A stretch of DNA of 64,000 bases from Mangrovimicrobium sp033283325 (GCA_033283325.1 JAWMQO010000007.1:1-64000), one strand, 5' to 3'. Shown: positions 21,914 through 31,608, counted from the first letter of the stretch. Notes: generated by a model not told the origin, from the letters alone. Translations and numbers: made by a program.

Positions 21914-23989
21914 ATGGGTTATCGAGTTGGCATTGATATCGGCGGAACCTTCACCGATTTCGCGATGTTGAAAGGCGAGGAAGTCGTCCTTTACAAGAAT
22001 CTGAGCACGCCGGAGGATCGCTCCCTCGGGGTGATGAGCGGACTGGAAAAACTGGCCGAGATGGAGGGCCTGAGCCTCGGCGATTTCATGGGCCAGTGCG
22101 ACGCCATCGTCCACGGCACCACCGTCGCGGACAACACGCTGATCGAGATGAACGGCGCGCTCACCGGCCTGATCACCACCGAGGGCTTCCGCGACGAGAT
22201 GGAATACCGCCGCGGCTACAAGGAAAACATCTGGGACGTGCGCCTGGCGCCGCCCAAGCAGATCACCCCGCGCCGTCGTCGCCTGACGGTGCCGGAGCGC
22301 ATCCTCCACGATGGCTCGGTGCACCAGCCGCTGGATGAAGACGCGGTGCGCGCCGCCTGTCACCGCCTGAAAAAACAGGGCGTGGAGTCGGTGGCGATTT
22401 CCCTGCTGTTCTCCTTCGTTAATTCCGCCCACGAAAAACGCGTGGCCGAGATCGTCGCCGAGGAAATGCCCGACGTGCAGGTGTCCTGCTCCCACCAGGT
22501 GTTGCCGCGGGCGCCGGAATTCGATCGCACCAGCACTACCGTGGTCAACGCCTACGTGGCGCCGCGGGTGAACTCCTACCTGCAGCGCCTGGTGGACCGC
22601 GTGCGCGAGGCGGGCTATCGCAAGCAGTTGATGGTGATGCAGGCCAGCGGCGGCGTCATGACCCGGGAATACATCGAGGGCGCGCCGATCCGCGTACTCG
22701 CCTCCGGTCCCGCCGGCGGTGTGATCGGCTCCGCCCACGTCGGCGTGGCCAAGGGCTTCAACAACCTGCTCTGCGTCGACATGGGCGGTACCTCCTACGA
22801 CATCTCCATGGTGCTGGACGGCGCCGCGCCGGCGGTGGCCGGCTGGAACATCCATCACCGCTACCTGGTGGGTGTGCCGATGGTGCAGGTGGAGACCCTC
22901 GGCGCAGGTGGCGGCTCTATCTGCCACGTGCACAACGGCATGGTGGAAGTGGGTCCCGCGTCCGCGGGCTCCGAACCGGGCCCGATCTGTTACGGCCGCG
23001 GCGGCACCCAGCCGACCATCACCGATGCGCTGCTGATGCTGGGCATTCTCTCCGCCGACATGCAGTTCGCCGGCGGCAGTTTCTCCCTGACCATGGACGG
23101 CGTGGTCGAGGCCTTCCAGGCCATCGGCGACGAGATGGGCTACAGCGCCGAGGACGCGGCCTTCGACTGCTTCCGCGTGGTCAACGCCAATATGTCCATG
23201 GGCGTGCGCCGCATCACCGCCGGCAAGGGTGTGGATCCGAAAGACACCTGCATGCTCGCCTACGGCGGCAATGGCGCGGCCTTCGCCGGTATCCAGGCCG
23301 AGGAACTGGGCATCGATAAAGTGCTGGTGCCCAAAGCCTCCCCGACCTTCTCGGCCCTCGGTACCCTGGTGGCGGACCCGAAAATCGACGAGGAGCGCTC
23401 CTACCTGATTCCCGCCGACCAGGCGGAACCGGAAAAACTGCACGCGCTGTGGAGTGAACTGGTGGAGCGCGCCAGCAAGTACTTCAGTGACGCCCACTTC
23501 CCGCCGGAGAAGGTGACTTTCCGCTACCAGATGAACATGCGCTATCCGGGGCAGAACTGGGCGCTGAGCTTTGATATCAAGGTCAGCGAGGGCGTGGACG
23601 ACATGGGCTTCATCGACAGCACCATCGGCCAGCGCGCCATCGAGGCCTTCAACAAGCGGCACATGGAAGAGTACGGCCACATTCGCGAACACGAAGTGCC
23701 GGAGATCACCGGTGTGCGCCTGGCGACTTCCGCCGCGACCGCTTCGCCGAAAGTCGACAAGGGCTTCACTGCGCAGCGCCAGGCGGCGCCTGTCGCCGGG
23801 ACCCGGCGCGCCAACCTCGGCGAGGGCTTCAAGGAGACGGCGATTATCTCCGGCCCGGAATTGCAGGCCGGCCACGAGGTCACCGGTCCGGCGATTATCG
23901 AGGAAACCTTTACCACCATCGTCGTTTACCCCGGCTGGCGTGCCGTAGTGGATGACGCCGGTGATTACGAGCTCACCCGCGTCCAGTGA
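21914..23989 (+). CDS. hyuA: Hydantoinase A/oxoprolinase family subunit
   Basis: A 691-residue HyuA-type ATPase subunit. The N-terminal Hydant_A_N domain starts VGIDIGGTFTDFAML (5-19), with the HGTTVADNTLIEMNG motif near 62-76. The hydantoinase/oxoprolinase core contains LASGPAGGVIGS, the second phosphate motif CVDMGGTSYDISMV and LGAGGGSICHV. The fold is that of actin-like ATPases, where substrate is phosphorylated before ring opening or carboxylation. Forms a complex with HyuB. Which substrate is used here is unknown; the downstream CoA-transferases suggest that the product acid is converted to a CoA ester. Confidence 0.93.
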   Translation: MGYRVGIDIGGTFTDFAMLKGEEVVLYKNLSTPEDRSLGVMSGLEKLAEMEGLSLGDFMGQCDAIVHGTTVADNTLIEMNGALTGLITTEGFRDEMEYRRGYKENIWDVRLAPPKQITPRRRRLTVPERILHDGSVHQPLDEDAVRAACHRLKKQGVESVAISLLFSFVNSAHEKRVAEIVAEEMPDVQVSCSHQVLPRAPEFDRTSTTVVNAYVAPRVNSYLQRLVDRVREAGYRKQLMVMQASGGVMTREYIEGAPIRVLASGPAGGVIGSAHVGVAKGFNNLLCVDMGGTSYDISMVLDGAAPAVAGWNIHHRYLVGVPMVQVETLGAGGGSICHVHNGMVEVGPASAGSEPGPICYGRGGTQPTITDALLMLGILSADMQFAGGSFSLTMDGVVEAFQAIGDEMGYSAEDAAFDCFRVVNANMSMGVRRITAGKGVDPKDTCMLAYGGNGAAFAGIQAEELGIDKVLVPKASPTFSALGTLVADPKIDEERSYLIPADQAEPEKLHALWSELVERASKYFSDAHFPPEKVTFRYQMNMRYPGQNWALSFDIKVSEGVDDMGFIDSTIGQRAIEAFNKRHMEEYGHIREHEVPEITGVRLATSAATASPKVDKGFTAQRQAAPVAGTRRANLGEGFKETAIISGPELQAGHEVTGPAIIEETFTTIVVYPGWRAVVDDAGDYELTRVQ

Positions 23990-24045
23990 GCGCCCTGGGC
24001 GCTGGCGGATTGCGGAGATAACAGACGGATAACGAGGAGCGCTGA

Positions 24046-25227
24046 ATGTCGGCACTGAGTGGAATCAGGGTGCTGGAACTGGCGGAAAACGTCGCCGGGG
24101 AATACTGCGGCAAATTACTGGCGGACTTCGGTGCCCAGGTGGTCAAGCTGGAAAAACCCGGCTGTGGCAGTCCCACCCGGCGTCTCGGCCCCTTCGCGCC
24201 CGCAGGCGAGGACCCGGAGCGCAGTGGCCTGTTCGCCTACCTGAACACCAACAAGCACTCGGTGGAACTGGACGTCGAGAGCGAGGCCGGGCAGGCGGCA
24301 CTGGCGCAACTGCTGGGCAAGGTCGACGCGGTGATCGACGATCACAACGTTGGCTGGCTGGCTTCCGTGGGGCTCGATCCCGCGAAGCTGGAAGCGCTAT
24401 ACCCCGCGCTGGTGCTCTGCTCGATCACGCCCTTCGGCGGCGAGCTGCCGGAGGACCGCAAGCACGCGGAGGACCTCACGGTCTTCCACAGCAGCGGCTG
24501 GGGCTACCACACGCCCACGTCACCGGACACCTCGCTGCCGCCGCTGAACGCCGCCGGGCGCTTCCTGCCCAGCTACGAGGCGGCGATGGACGCGGCGCTT
24601 TGCGTGGTCGCTGCTCTGTATGAGCGGGACGAGAAGCAGCTCGGGCGCTTCATCGATATCTCCACGCAACAGGTCATGACCTCCCGCTGTGATTACGTCG
24701 TGGCCCAGATGGTCGCCGGCGATATGCCGATCAGTACCGAGCGCAATGCCTACGACCTCGCCGGACCGGCGGGTATCTTTCCCTGCCGCGAGGGCTACGC
24801 CTACATCTGGATGTCCACCCCGGGGCACTGGGCGGGCCTGCGGGAAATGCTCGACGATACCGCGTGGATGGACGAGTTCCCCGAGAACTGGCTGGAGCGC
24901 GGCTGTACCCCGGAGCGGGTGGCACTGTGCCGCGAACACGTCGCGCGCTGGCTGGCGACCCAGGACAAGCACGAGGTCGCCGCGGCGGCACAGAAACTGG
25001 GGTTGGTGGTCGTGGCGGTGAACAACGGGCGAGACCTGCAGGCCTCCGAGCAGTACCAGTATCGCGGGTATTTTGCCGAGGTCGATCACCCGGTGCAGGG
25101 CAAGGCCCTGTACCCGACGGTGCCTTACCAGTTGAGCGAAACCCCGGCGCGCATCGAGCGCCCGGCGCCGCTGCTGGGGGAACACAGCGACACTGTCAGC
25201 GATATCCTCGAGGAGGGCGCAGCATGA
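24046..25227 (+). CDS. CaiB/BaiF class III CoA-transferase
   Basis: A 393-residue family III CoA-transferase, transferring CoA between acids without a covalent ping-pong step. It starts SGIRVLELAENVAGEYCGKLLADFGAQVVKLEKP, the standard N-terminal motif, and contains the NTNKHSVELDV and LPSYEAAMDAALCVVAALYERD segments, the latter near the catalytic Asp. The gene is 56 bp after hyuA and overlaps the next CoA-transferase by four bases (ATGA). Paired CaiB genes commonly form one heteromeric enzyme or act on related substrates. Confidence 0.93.
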   Translation: MSALSGIRVLELAENVAGEYCGKLLADFGAQVVKLEKPGCGSPTRRLGPFAPAGEDPERSGLFAYLNTNKHSVELDVESEAGQAALAQLLGKVDAVIDDHNVGWLASVGLDPAKLEALYPALVLCSITPFGGELPEDRKHAEDLTVFHSSGWGYHTPTSPDTSLPPLNAAGRFLPSYEAAMDAALCVVAALYERDEKQLGRFIDISTQQVMTSRCDYVVAQMVAGDMPISTERNAYDLAGPAGIFPCREGYAYIWMSTPGHWAGLREMLDDTAWMDEFPENWLERGCTPERVALCREHVARWLATQDKHEVAAAAQKLGLVVVAVNNGRDLQASEQYQYRGYFAEVDHPVQGKALYPTVPYQLSETPARIERPAPLLGEHSDTVSDILEEGAA

Positions 25228-26429
25228 GTTCCCAGCAGCGCGGCGGCCCCCTGCAGGGCGTACGGGTACTGGAGCTGACCAAGGTCTGGGCGGGCCCCGC
25301 CGTGGGCAAGCTTTTCGCCTACCTCGGTGCCGAGGTAATCCGCATCGAGAGCGAGGGTTCCCTCGACGTGACCCGCACCTTCGGCGTCGACGATATCAAC
25401 AACGCGCCGGGCTGGCAGTCGGTCAATCCGCAGAAGCTCAGCGCCCAGGTCAACATGAAGAGCGAGGAGGGCATCGAGCTCATCCTCGACCTCGCCGCCA
25501 GGTCCGACATCCTGGTGGAAAACATGCGCCCCGGCGCCATTGGTCGCCTTGGCCTCGGCTACGAGCGAGTGCGCGAGGCCAATCCCGGCATCGTCTTCGT
25601 GTCCATGGGCATGTGGGGCGCCGAGGGGCCCCTGAGCTACCAGACCGGCTACGCCCCCTGTTTTGCCGCCCTCGGCGGCGTCAGTGCGCTGGTGGGGCAC
25701 GAACCGGGTGCCCCGGCCGGTATGAACCTGCGCTACGCGGATTCCACCTTTGGCGCGGCTGCGGCCTACGCTGCCATGGTGGCGCTGTTTCACAAGCGCC
25801 GCACCGGCGTCGGCCAGTTCGTCGATGTCTCCGCGGTGGAGTGCATGACCAGCATGATCGGCGACAGCATCATGGATTACGCCCTCAACGGTGTGGTCCA
25901 GGACTGCGATGGCAACCGCCACCCGGAACTGGTGCCCCACGGTGTGTATCCCGTACGCGGCGACGAGTGGGTGAGCATTGCAGTACGCGGCGAGGAGCAG
26001 TGGGCGGAGTTGGCCAGGAGCATGGGTCAGCCCGAACTGCTCGAGGACCCGCGTTTCAGCACCTTCGCCCTGCGCAAGGAGAACGAATCCGCCCTGGATG
26101 AACTGCTGGTGGCCTGGACCTCGGAACTGAGCGCGATGGAACTGGTGTCCATCCTGCAGCGCCGGGGTATCGCCGCGGCCAAGAGCCTGAGCTCCATCGA
26201 CCTGGTGGCGGACCCGCACCTGTGGATGCGCGGCTTCTATCGAGACGTGGTCGACCACGAGGGTCGCGCGAAGACCACCCTCGGGCCCTCCTGGGAGATG
26301 ACTCGCGGTGCAGACCTGCACGACGCGGCCCCCGCGCTTGGCCAGCACAACGACTACGTGTTCGGTGAAGTGCTGGGACTTTCCGAAGAGGAACGTAAAC
26401 GACTGGCAGAGGCGGGAATTACCCGCTGA
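25224..26429 (+). CDS. CaiB/BaiF class III CoA-transferase
   Basis: A 401-residue second family III CoA-transferase. The N-terminal motif is GVRVLELTKVWAGPAVGKLFAYLGAEVIRIE, followed by LVENMRPGAIGRLGLGYE, MNLRYADSTFGAAAAYAAMVAL and VSAVECMTS. ATG 25224 overlaps the previous stop, and GAGGAGGG lies 6 bp before it; a longer upstream frame (from 24864) is an artefact of overlap. Translational coupling implies equal amounts of both transferases, supporting a heteromeric enzyme. The last gene of the hyuB-hyuA-caiB-caiB operon, followed by an AraC regulator. Confidence 0.93.
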   Translation: MSSQQRGGPLQGVRVLELTKVWAGPAVGKLFAYLGAEVIRIESEGSLDVTRTFGVDDINNAPGWQSVNPQKLSAQVNMKSEEGIELILDLAARSDILVENMRPGAIGRLGLGYERVREANPGIVFVSMGMWGAEGPLSYQTGYAPCFAALGGVSALVGHEPGAPAGMNLRYADSTFGAAAAYAAMVALFHKRRTGVGQFVDVSAVECMTSMIGDSIMDYALNGVVQDCDGNRHPELVPHGVYPVRGDEWVSIAVRGEEQWAELARSMGQPELLEDPRFSTFALRKENESALDELLVAWTSELSAMELVSILQRRGIAAAKSLSSIDLVADPHLWMRGFYRDVVDHEGRAKTTLGPSWEMTRGADLHDAAPALGQHNDYVFGEVLGLSEEERKRLAEAGITR

Positions 26430-26486
26430 CAGGCGGTGCGAAAGGGCGCTGACGGGCTGCGCCAACGGTGGATGAAATTGCATTGA

Positions 26487-26539
26487 ATGCGGGGAATTCC
26501 CGCATACAGCCCGATAGACTTGATCGTCTAAGATGCGGG
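26487..26539. promoter_or_regulatory. Inverted and direct ATGCGGG repeats before the AraC gene
   Basis: ATGCGGG-gaatt-CCCGCAT (26487-26505) forms a palindrome, and a third ATGCGGG lies at 26533-26539. Such repeat spacing upstream of a regulator gene is consistent with an AraC-type operator or autoregulatory site. Confidence 0.45.
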
Positions 26540-26584
26540 TAATAACCGCGCCAACCCGGGAGTCACCCTGACGGAGGGTTCGAA

Positions 26585-27628
26585 ATGTCGGAAACACTGT
26601 TTGTACTGGACAAGCGCAACTACCTCGATTGCCAGGACGCTTATCGCGGCGAAAACAAGCAGGAGTACTACCTCGGAGAGTACTCCATTGACTCGGGCTC
26701 GGTGATCGACGTAAGGGCCGAGAAAAAAGCCGTTGGTTCCTGTTCGATCATCCACATCAAGTCGCGCACCCGGCAGTCTTTCATGCGTTCCTGGACGCAC
26801 ATCCGCGAGGACGCGACCGACGTCATCGTGCTGTGGTTCGTGAAGCGCGGCAAACTGAGAATTTCGCACCAGTGTGGCACCAGCGTGGCCGAAGCCGGCG
26901 ATTTCGCCATTACCAAGTCGATGACGCCTTTTTCCATCGATTGCCAGACCGACGACGAATCCGTGCATGAAGTGCTGCACGTCATCGTGCCCACCCACTT
27001 GCTGCGCCGCTTCATTCCCCAGGAAGTGAAATCGGGCTTTGCGGTGCCGGGCAGTGGCAGCGCCTTCAGCATCGCCGAGCGTATCCTGATGGATGTGTTT
27101 ACCGACGACGGCGAGCTGTCCGGGCACATTCAGCAATTGCTGGTGGAGAGCGCCCTGCGGGTGGTGGCCGAAGCGATCAAGGACCGTGAGGACTGCACCC
27201 TGGTGCGCCAGTCACTGCCGGACAAGCGCCTGCAGGAAGTGCTGCGCTACATCGAGATCCACCTTTCCGATCCGGGCCTGAGTACCGCGGCGGTTGCCGA
27301 GGCCTGCGGGATTTCCCAGCGCTACCTGTCTTTCCTGCTGAAGGAAAACGGCACGCCGTTTTCCGAGCTGGTCTGGGACAAGCGCCTTACGATCGCCAAG
27401 CGCTGGCTGGCGTCTTCGCGCCCCAACGAAGTTTCCATCGCGGAAATTGCGTTTCGCGTTGGATTCAAGAGCCCGGCGCATTTCAGCCGCATGTTCAAGC
27501 GCGTGTACAGCAAGGGGCCGCGGGAGTATCGCGCCGCCTGCCTGGAGGGCGAGCTTGTGAACTTGGAACCCATGCCGGAAGTATGCCGCGAGTACTACTC
27601 GGCCGGGAGCAGCAGCACGCTGCAATAA
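26585..27628 (+). CDS. AraC-family regulator (AraC_binding_2 type)
   Basis: A 347-residue regulator. The N-terminal half has the AraC_binding_2-like pattern (TDVIVLWFVKRGKLRISHQCG, then AEAGDFAITKSMTPFSIDCQ), and the C-terminal 100 residues are the AraC DNA-binding domain (LSTAAVAEACGISQRYLSFLL and IAEIAFRVGFKSPAHFSRMFKRVYSKGPREYR). GGAGGG stands 7 bp before ATG 26585. It lies between the hyu-caiB operon and a P450 gene, both on the same strand, and probably senses a substrate of the pathway. Confidence 0.92.
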   Translation: MSETLFVLDKRNYLDCQDAYRGENKQEYYLGEYSIDSGSVIDVRAEKKAVGSCSIIHIKSRTRQSFMRSWTHIREDATDVIVLWFVKRGKLRISHQCGTSVAEAGDFAITKSMTPFSIDCQTDDESVHEVLHVIVPTHLLRRFIPQEVKSGFAVPGSGSAFSIAERILMDVFTDDGELSGHIQQLLVESALRVVAEAIKDREDCTLVRQSLPDKRLQEVLRYIEIHLSDPGLSTAAVAEACGISQRYLSFLLKENGTPFSELVWDKRLTIAKRWLASSRPNEVSIAEIAFRVGFKSPAHFSRMFKRVYSKGPREYRAACLEGELVNLEPMPEVCREYYSAGSSSTLQ

Positions 27629-27664
27629 TAATATTCCCTAGCCCCCAGCCGGGAGGTCCCGATA

Positions 27665-28972
27665 ATGAACAGTGGAATCGAGAATCCACGCATGGACAGT
27701 TGTCCGATGTCCGGACACGAGATCGACTTGCAGTCTGCAACATTGCAGGATCAGGAACTGCGCGATCAGCCCAACGAATACTACTGGACGATGCGTCACG
27801 AGGACCCCGTCCACTACGACGCGGGAATCGGCATGTGGCTCGTGTCGCGCTACGAGGACCTGCAGGCCGTGTTCGCCGATCCCGTTACCTTCTCCAGCGA
27901 GGTCGGTTTCCAGGACAGCTATGCCAAGGGTTTCTTCGAGGAGTTCAAGGCGATCCTGGAAGAAAATGGCGGCGGCTTTTTCCCCGACGCGATCATGACC
28001 GACCCGCCGGAACACACCCGTGTGCGCAAACTGGTTGGACAGGCCTTCACCGCCCACCGGGTGAAACAGCTCGAACCGGAGATTACCGAGGTGGTGTCCC
28101 GTCTGCTGAGCAGGTTTGTCGACAAGGGGCGCGCCGATGGCGTGCTGGATTTTGCCGTACCAATGACGATCGAAATCATCTGCGCCCAGCTCGGTATCAA
28201 GGACTTTGACCCTGAGAAGGTGCAGCGCTGGTCACTGGCGGTCACCGCTCAGATCAGCCAGATGCAGGACCATGAGGCCATGCTCGTTAACGCGCAGGAT
28301 ATCTGCGATTTGCAGAATTTCCTCATCGCGGAAATCGAAAAGCGCCAGGAAACGCGTCGGGACGACCTGCTCTCAGACATGATCTATGCCAGGGCCGATG
28401 ACGAGGAGCGCCCGACCCTGAGCTTCACCGAAGTGGTCTCGCTGGCCCGCGCCCTGATGATCGCTGGCAACGAGACAACGGCGACAGCCCTCGGCAACCT
28501 CCTGTTCTTCCTCGCTACGCGGCCCGAGATGGCCGACGAGTTGTATGCCAACCTCGACGACGACCGTTACTGCACCCGCTTCGTCGAGGAGTTGCTGCGC
28601 CTGGAGCCGCCGGTGCGCGGCCTCGCGCGAACCACGATCCGGGAAGTGGAACTGGGCGGCGTTACCCTGCCCAAAGGTGCGCATATGCTTTTGCTCTTTG
28701 CCTCGGGTAACGACGACGAAACCGTGTTCGAATGCCCGCGAAAGTTCGACATGACGCGCAAGAACCTGGGTCGCCAGGTCGCTTTCGGCGGGGGTGTGCA
28801 TCGCTGTATCGGGCTGTCGCTGGCGCGCATGGAAGTCAAGGTGGCGGCCAGGGAATTCATACGCCAGCTCAAGGATATCCGGCTGGCCATTCCGGTGGAG
28901 GAGCTGCGCTACCTGCCGACGGTGGCGACGCGCTCCATCGAGAGTCTGCCGCTCACTTTTAGCAAACGCTGA
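27665..28972 (+). CDS. Cytochrome P450
   Basis: A 435-residue soluble bacterial P450, inserting one oxygen of O2 into a substrate with electrons from a ferredoxin. I-helix oxygen motif AGNETTA (about 267-273), K-helix ExxR (EELLR), and haem loop FGGGVHRCIG with Cys381 as axial ligand. DPPEHTRVRKLVGQAFT is the usual C-helix motif. An acidic N-terminal extension of about 30 residues precedes the first helix. GGGAGG lies 6 bp before ATG 27665. The gene has no ferredoxin next to it; the one at 35801 may serve both P450s. Confidence 0.95.
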   Translation: MNSGIENPRMDSCPMSGHEIDLQSATLQDQELRDQPNEYYWTMRHEDPVHYDAGIGMWLVSRYEDLQAVFADPVTFSSEVGFQDSYAKGFFEEFKAILEENGGGFFPDAIMTDPPEHTRVRKLVGQAFTAHRVKQLEPEITEVVSRLLSRFVDKGRADGVLDFAVPMTIEIICAQLGIKDFDPEKVQRWSLAVTAQISQMQDHEAMLVNAQDICDLQNFLIAEIEKRQETRRDDLLSDMIYARADDEERPTLSFTEVVSLARALMIAGNETTATALGNLLFFLATRPEMADELYANLDDDRYCTRFVEELLRLEPPVRGLARTTIREVELGGVTLPKGAHMLLLFASGNDDETVFECPRKFDMTRKNLGRQVAFGGGVHRCIGLSLARMEVKVAAREFIRQLKDIRLAIPVEELRYLPTVATRSIESLPLTFSKR

Positions 28973-29006
28973 AAACCAGCTATCCCGGCGCGGGATGCTG
29001 AGTAAG

Positions 29007-29044
29007 AGGGTTGCCGGTGCGGGAGCATCCGGGCAGCCCTTTTT
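29007..29044 (+). terminator. Probable rho-independent terminator after the P450 gene
   Basis: AGGGTTGCCGGTGC pairs imperfectly with GCATCCGGGCAGCCCT, followed by a run of T (29040-29044). Confidence 0.55.
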
Positions 29045-29115
29045 GCATGTCGGCGGAGCGTGACTGCGTGAATCTTACGCAGCTCTGGCGATGGAGACGG
29101 GCGCTTCGCTTGCCG

Positions 29116-29121
29116 TATAAT
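29116..29121 (+). promoter_or_regulatory. -10 element of the TonB receptor gene
   Basis: A perfect TATAAT, with TGGAGA (29092-29097) 18 bp upstream as a weak -35. It lies 65 bp before the receptor start. Confidence 0.5.
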
Positions 29122-29185
29122 TTTTCACGTCAAGCCAATGTAGTTTGATGGAAATAACTAAACACCTATAACGAGGAAAACAACA

Positions 29186-31570
29186 ATGAACGATCTCGCA
29201 AGACGTATTCAATTCCGATTGTTATCCAGGGCTGGTTTGTCCGGCAGCCTGCTCGCCGTTGGCGCGCTGGCGATGCCCCAGGCGGTACTCGCGCAGGACG
29301 CCGGCGCCTCGGCGCTGGAAGAAGTGGTGGTGACGGCGCGGCGCCGCAGCGAAGGGTTGTCCCGGGTGCCGATTTCCATCAGCGCACTCGACAGCAATCA
29401 GCTCCAGGAACGCAATGTATTCACCGATGCCGATCTGCAAACCGCGGTGCCCGGCCTGACCATTCGCCAGACCCAGGGCAACAACTCCCTGACCTACTCG
29501 ATTCGCGGCCAGTCGGCGGACACCTTCAGCGGCTCGCCCTCGGCGGTGGTCGCCTATATGAATGAAGTGCCGCTCTCCATTAGTGGCGCCTCCACTTTTT
29601 ACGACCTCGAATCCATACAGGTGCTGAAAGGTCCGCAGGGAACCCTGTTCGGCCGTAACACCACAGGGGGCGCGGTGCTCTATACCTCCTCCAAGCCGAG
29701 CGACGAACTCGAAGGCGGCCTGAAAGTACGCTTTGGCAATTACGACCTGCAGGAATACGAGGGCATGATCAACCTGCCCCTGGTCGGTGACAGCCTGCTG
29801 TTCCGCGCGGCCTTCAATTCCCTCGAGCGCGACGGTTACATCGACAATATCCTGACCGGGGACACCCTCGGTGACCTGGACCGTGACAGCGGCCGCGTAT
29901 CCTTGACCTGGCGCCCCGGCGATCGCTTCGAGAACGCGGCGGTCTTCGCCTATTCCGACGTCGGCGGTACCAACACCGGCGCTTCCTATACCTACAGCGT
30001 CTATGATTGCGGCGACACCAACAAGGGCTACGTGCTGAACTGTGCCGCGGGTTCCCTTTACGGTCCGATCATGGATGATACTTTCCAGTTCCCCGGTGCC
30101 TGGGATATCTATCTTTCCGCCCATCCGGAGGCCTATGCACCCGGCATCGTCGCCTACGTGCAGGAACAGAAACGCCTCGGTTACTACAAGACCCAGCATC
30201 CCTGGTCTGCGGATCACGACGGCGAGGACTGGATCTTTACCAACCACACCAGCTTCGACATCAACGATAACCTGCAGATCAAGAATATCCTCGGTGCCTC
30301 CAATGCGCAGACGGATTCTACCCAGCCACAGCTCGGCGCGCCCTTCATTACCATCCTGACGGCGAATGTGATCAGCGGCATCAGCGGCAACGAAACGGAA
30401 GTGGATTCAATCTCCGATGAAATCCAGTTGAGCGGCACTGCCTTCAATGAGAGCCTGACTTTCATCACTGGCCTGTACTTCCAGGACCAGGAAGTCGAAA
30501 CCCTGTGGCCGCAAACCTATTTCGACCTCACTCCCCTGGCGGACCCGGTCACGGCGACCAACAGCTTCCGTATCACCACGGAAACCCAGGCCTTTTACGC
30601 ACAGGGTGACTTCGATTTCACCGAGAGCCTTACCCTGACCGCCGGCTTCCGCTACACCTGGGAAGACGTGGAGATTGAACACCTGGAGGGCGGCGACGCC
30701 TTCGGCTATCCCGACCAGGACGAAAGCTTCGAGGAACCTTCATGGGAGGTGGGCCTGAGTTACGATCTGGGTGACAGCACGATGACCTATATCAAGGGGC
30801 GCGGCAGTTTCCGCAGCGGTGGCTTCAATGGTTCCGCCTTCCCTCCAATGGATGGCCTGGCAACTGAGGGCGGCAACCTCTTCGACGTTGAAACCGTGAA
30901 AGACATCGAGGCTGGCCTGAAATTCCGCGGTAGTGTTTTCGACCGCCCGGCAAGCCTGAACCTGGCTATCTACAAGATGTGGGTTGAGGATGTGCAGCGC
31001 ATCGAGTTCCCCGATCCCGACGGCCCGGGTGGCCTGGCGTCCATCGCCGTCACCGCCAACGTGCCCGAGATGGAAGTTGACGGCATCGAACTCGAGGCTA
31101 ACATCGCTCCGACGGACTGGCTGGAGCTCGGCGTAAACGGCGCCTGGACCGATGCGGAGTTCACCGATGGAGACGTGACCCTGTTCGGTGTGGACTACAG
31201 TTACAGCCCGGTGGCGAATACGCCGGAATACTCTGGTACTGTCTGGGGGCGGATCGATTTCCTCTCCGGTGGCGAGAAGGGTGACGTCAGCCTCTACGCG
31301 GAAATCTACGCCCAGGACGACATGTGGTTCTCCAATACCGGTGATTCCATCGGTCCGGACACCGAGATCGACGGCTACGAACTGCTAAACGCGCGCCTGG
31401 ACTGGAAAAATATCTTTGGTAGCGAGTTGTCCGCCGCGCTCTTCGGTCGCAACCTGACCGACGAGGAGCATTTTGTCGGTGGTATGCCGCTGGGTGCCTC
31501 TCTTGGGCACAACGCCACCGTGGTTGGCGAACCGCGCATGTATGGTATGGAACTGAGCTACCAGTTCTGA
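29186..31570 (+). CDS. TonB-dependent outer-membrane receptor
   Basis: A 794-residue outer-membrane transporter importing a large or hydrophobic substrate with energy from TonB-ExbBD. Signal peptide to about residue 36 (LPQAVLAQ-type cleavage), then LEEVVVTARRR (44-54) at the TonB box and plug, with the plug motifs VPISISAL, IRGQSA, SIQVLKGPQGTLFGRNTTGGAV. The 22-strand barrel follows, ending in an aromatic residue (MELSYQF) as usual. The receptor type is one expanded in steroid- and lignin-degrading bacteria. Placement between catabolic genes suggests it imports the pathway substrate. Confidence 0.95.
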   Translation: MNDLARRIQFRLLSRAGLSGSLLAVGALAMPQAVLAQDAGASALEEVVVTARRRSEGLSRVPISISALDSNQLQERNVFTDADLQTAVPGLTIRQTQGNNSLTYSIRGQSADTFSGSPSAVVAYMNEVPLSISGASTFYDLESIQVLKGPQGTLFGRNTTGGAVLYTSSKPSDELEGGLKVRFGNYDLQEYEGMINLPLVGDSLLFRAAFNSLERDGYIDNILTGDTLGDLDRDSGRVSLTWRPGDRFENAAVFAYSDVGGTNTGASYTYSVYDCGDTNKGYVLNCAAGSLYGPIMDDTFQFPGAWDIYLSAHPEAYAPGIVAYVQEQKRLGYYKTQHPWSADHDGEDWIFTNHTSFDINDNLQIKNILGASNAQTDSTQPQLGAPFITILTANVISGISGNETEVDSISDEIQLSGTAFNESLTFITGLYFQDQEVETLWPQTYFDLTPLADPVTATNSFRITTETQAFYAQGDFDFTESLTLTAGFRYTWEDVEIEHLEGGDAFGYPDQDESFEEPSWEVGLSYDLGDSTMTYIKGRGSFRSGGFNGSAFPPMDGLATEGGNLFDVETVKDIEAGLKFRGSVFDRPASLNLAIYKMWVEDVQRIEFPDPDGPGGLASIAVTANVPEMEVDGIELEANIAPTDWLELGVNGAWTDAEFTDGDVTLFGVDYSYSPVANTPEYSGTVWGRIDFLSGGEKGDVSLYAEIYAQDDMWFSNTGDSIGPDTEIDGYELLNARLDWKNIFGSELSAALFGRNLTDEEHFVGGMPLGASLGHNATVVGEPRMYGMELSYQF

Positions 31571-31583
31571 TCACTTGTGCTTG

Positions 31584-31608
31584 CCGGGCCCCCTGGGGCC
31601 CGGTTTTT
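31584..31608 (+). terminator. Rho-independent terminator
   Basis: CCGGGCCCC-ct-GGGGCCCGG is a perfect 9-bp stem with TTTTT directly after it, 14 bp beyond the receptor stop. Confidence 0.9.

Noticed and set aside
21911..24055. Antisense frame of 714 residues opposite hyuA
   Set aside because: Shadow of a high-GC gene; composition is His/Gly/Val-rich with no domain, while the + strand matches HyuA over its full length.
24864..25223. N-terminal extension of the second CoA-transferase
   Set aside because: This stretch overlaps the first CoA-transferase in another frame; ATG 25224 has a strong ribosome-binding site and begins the family motif.
25125..26597. Antisense frame of 490 residues opposite the second CoA-transferase
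   Set aside because: No recognisable motif, crosses a gene boundary; shadow frame.
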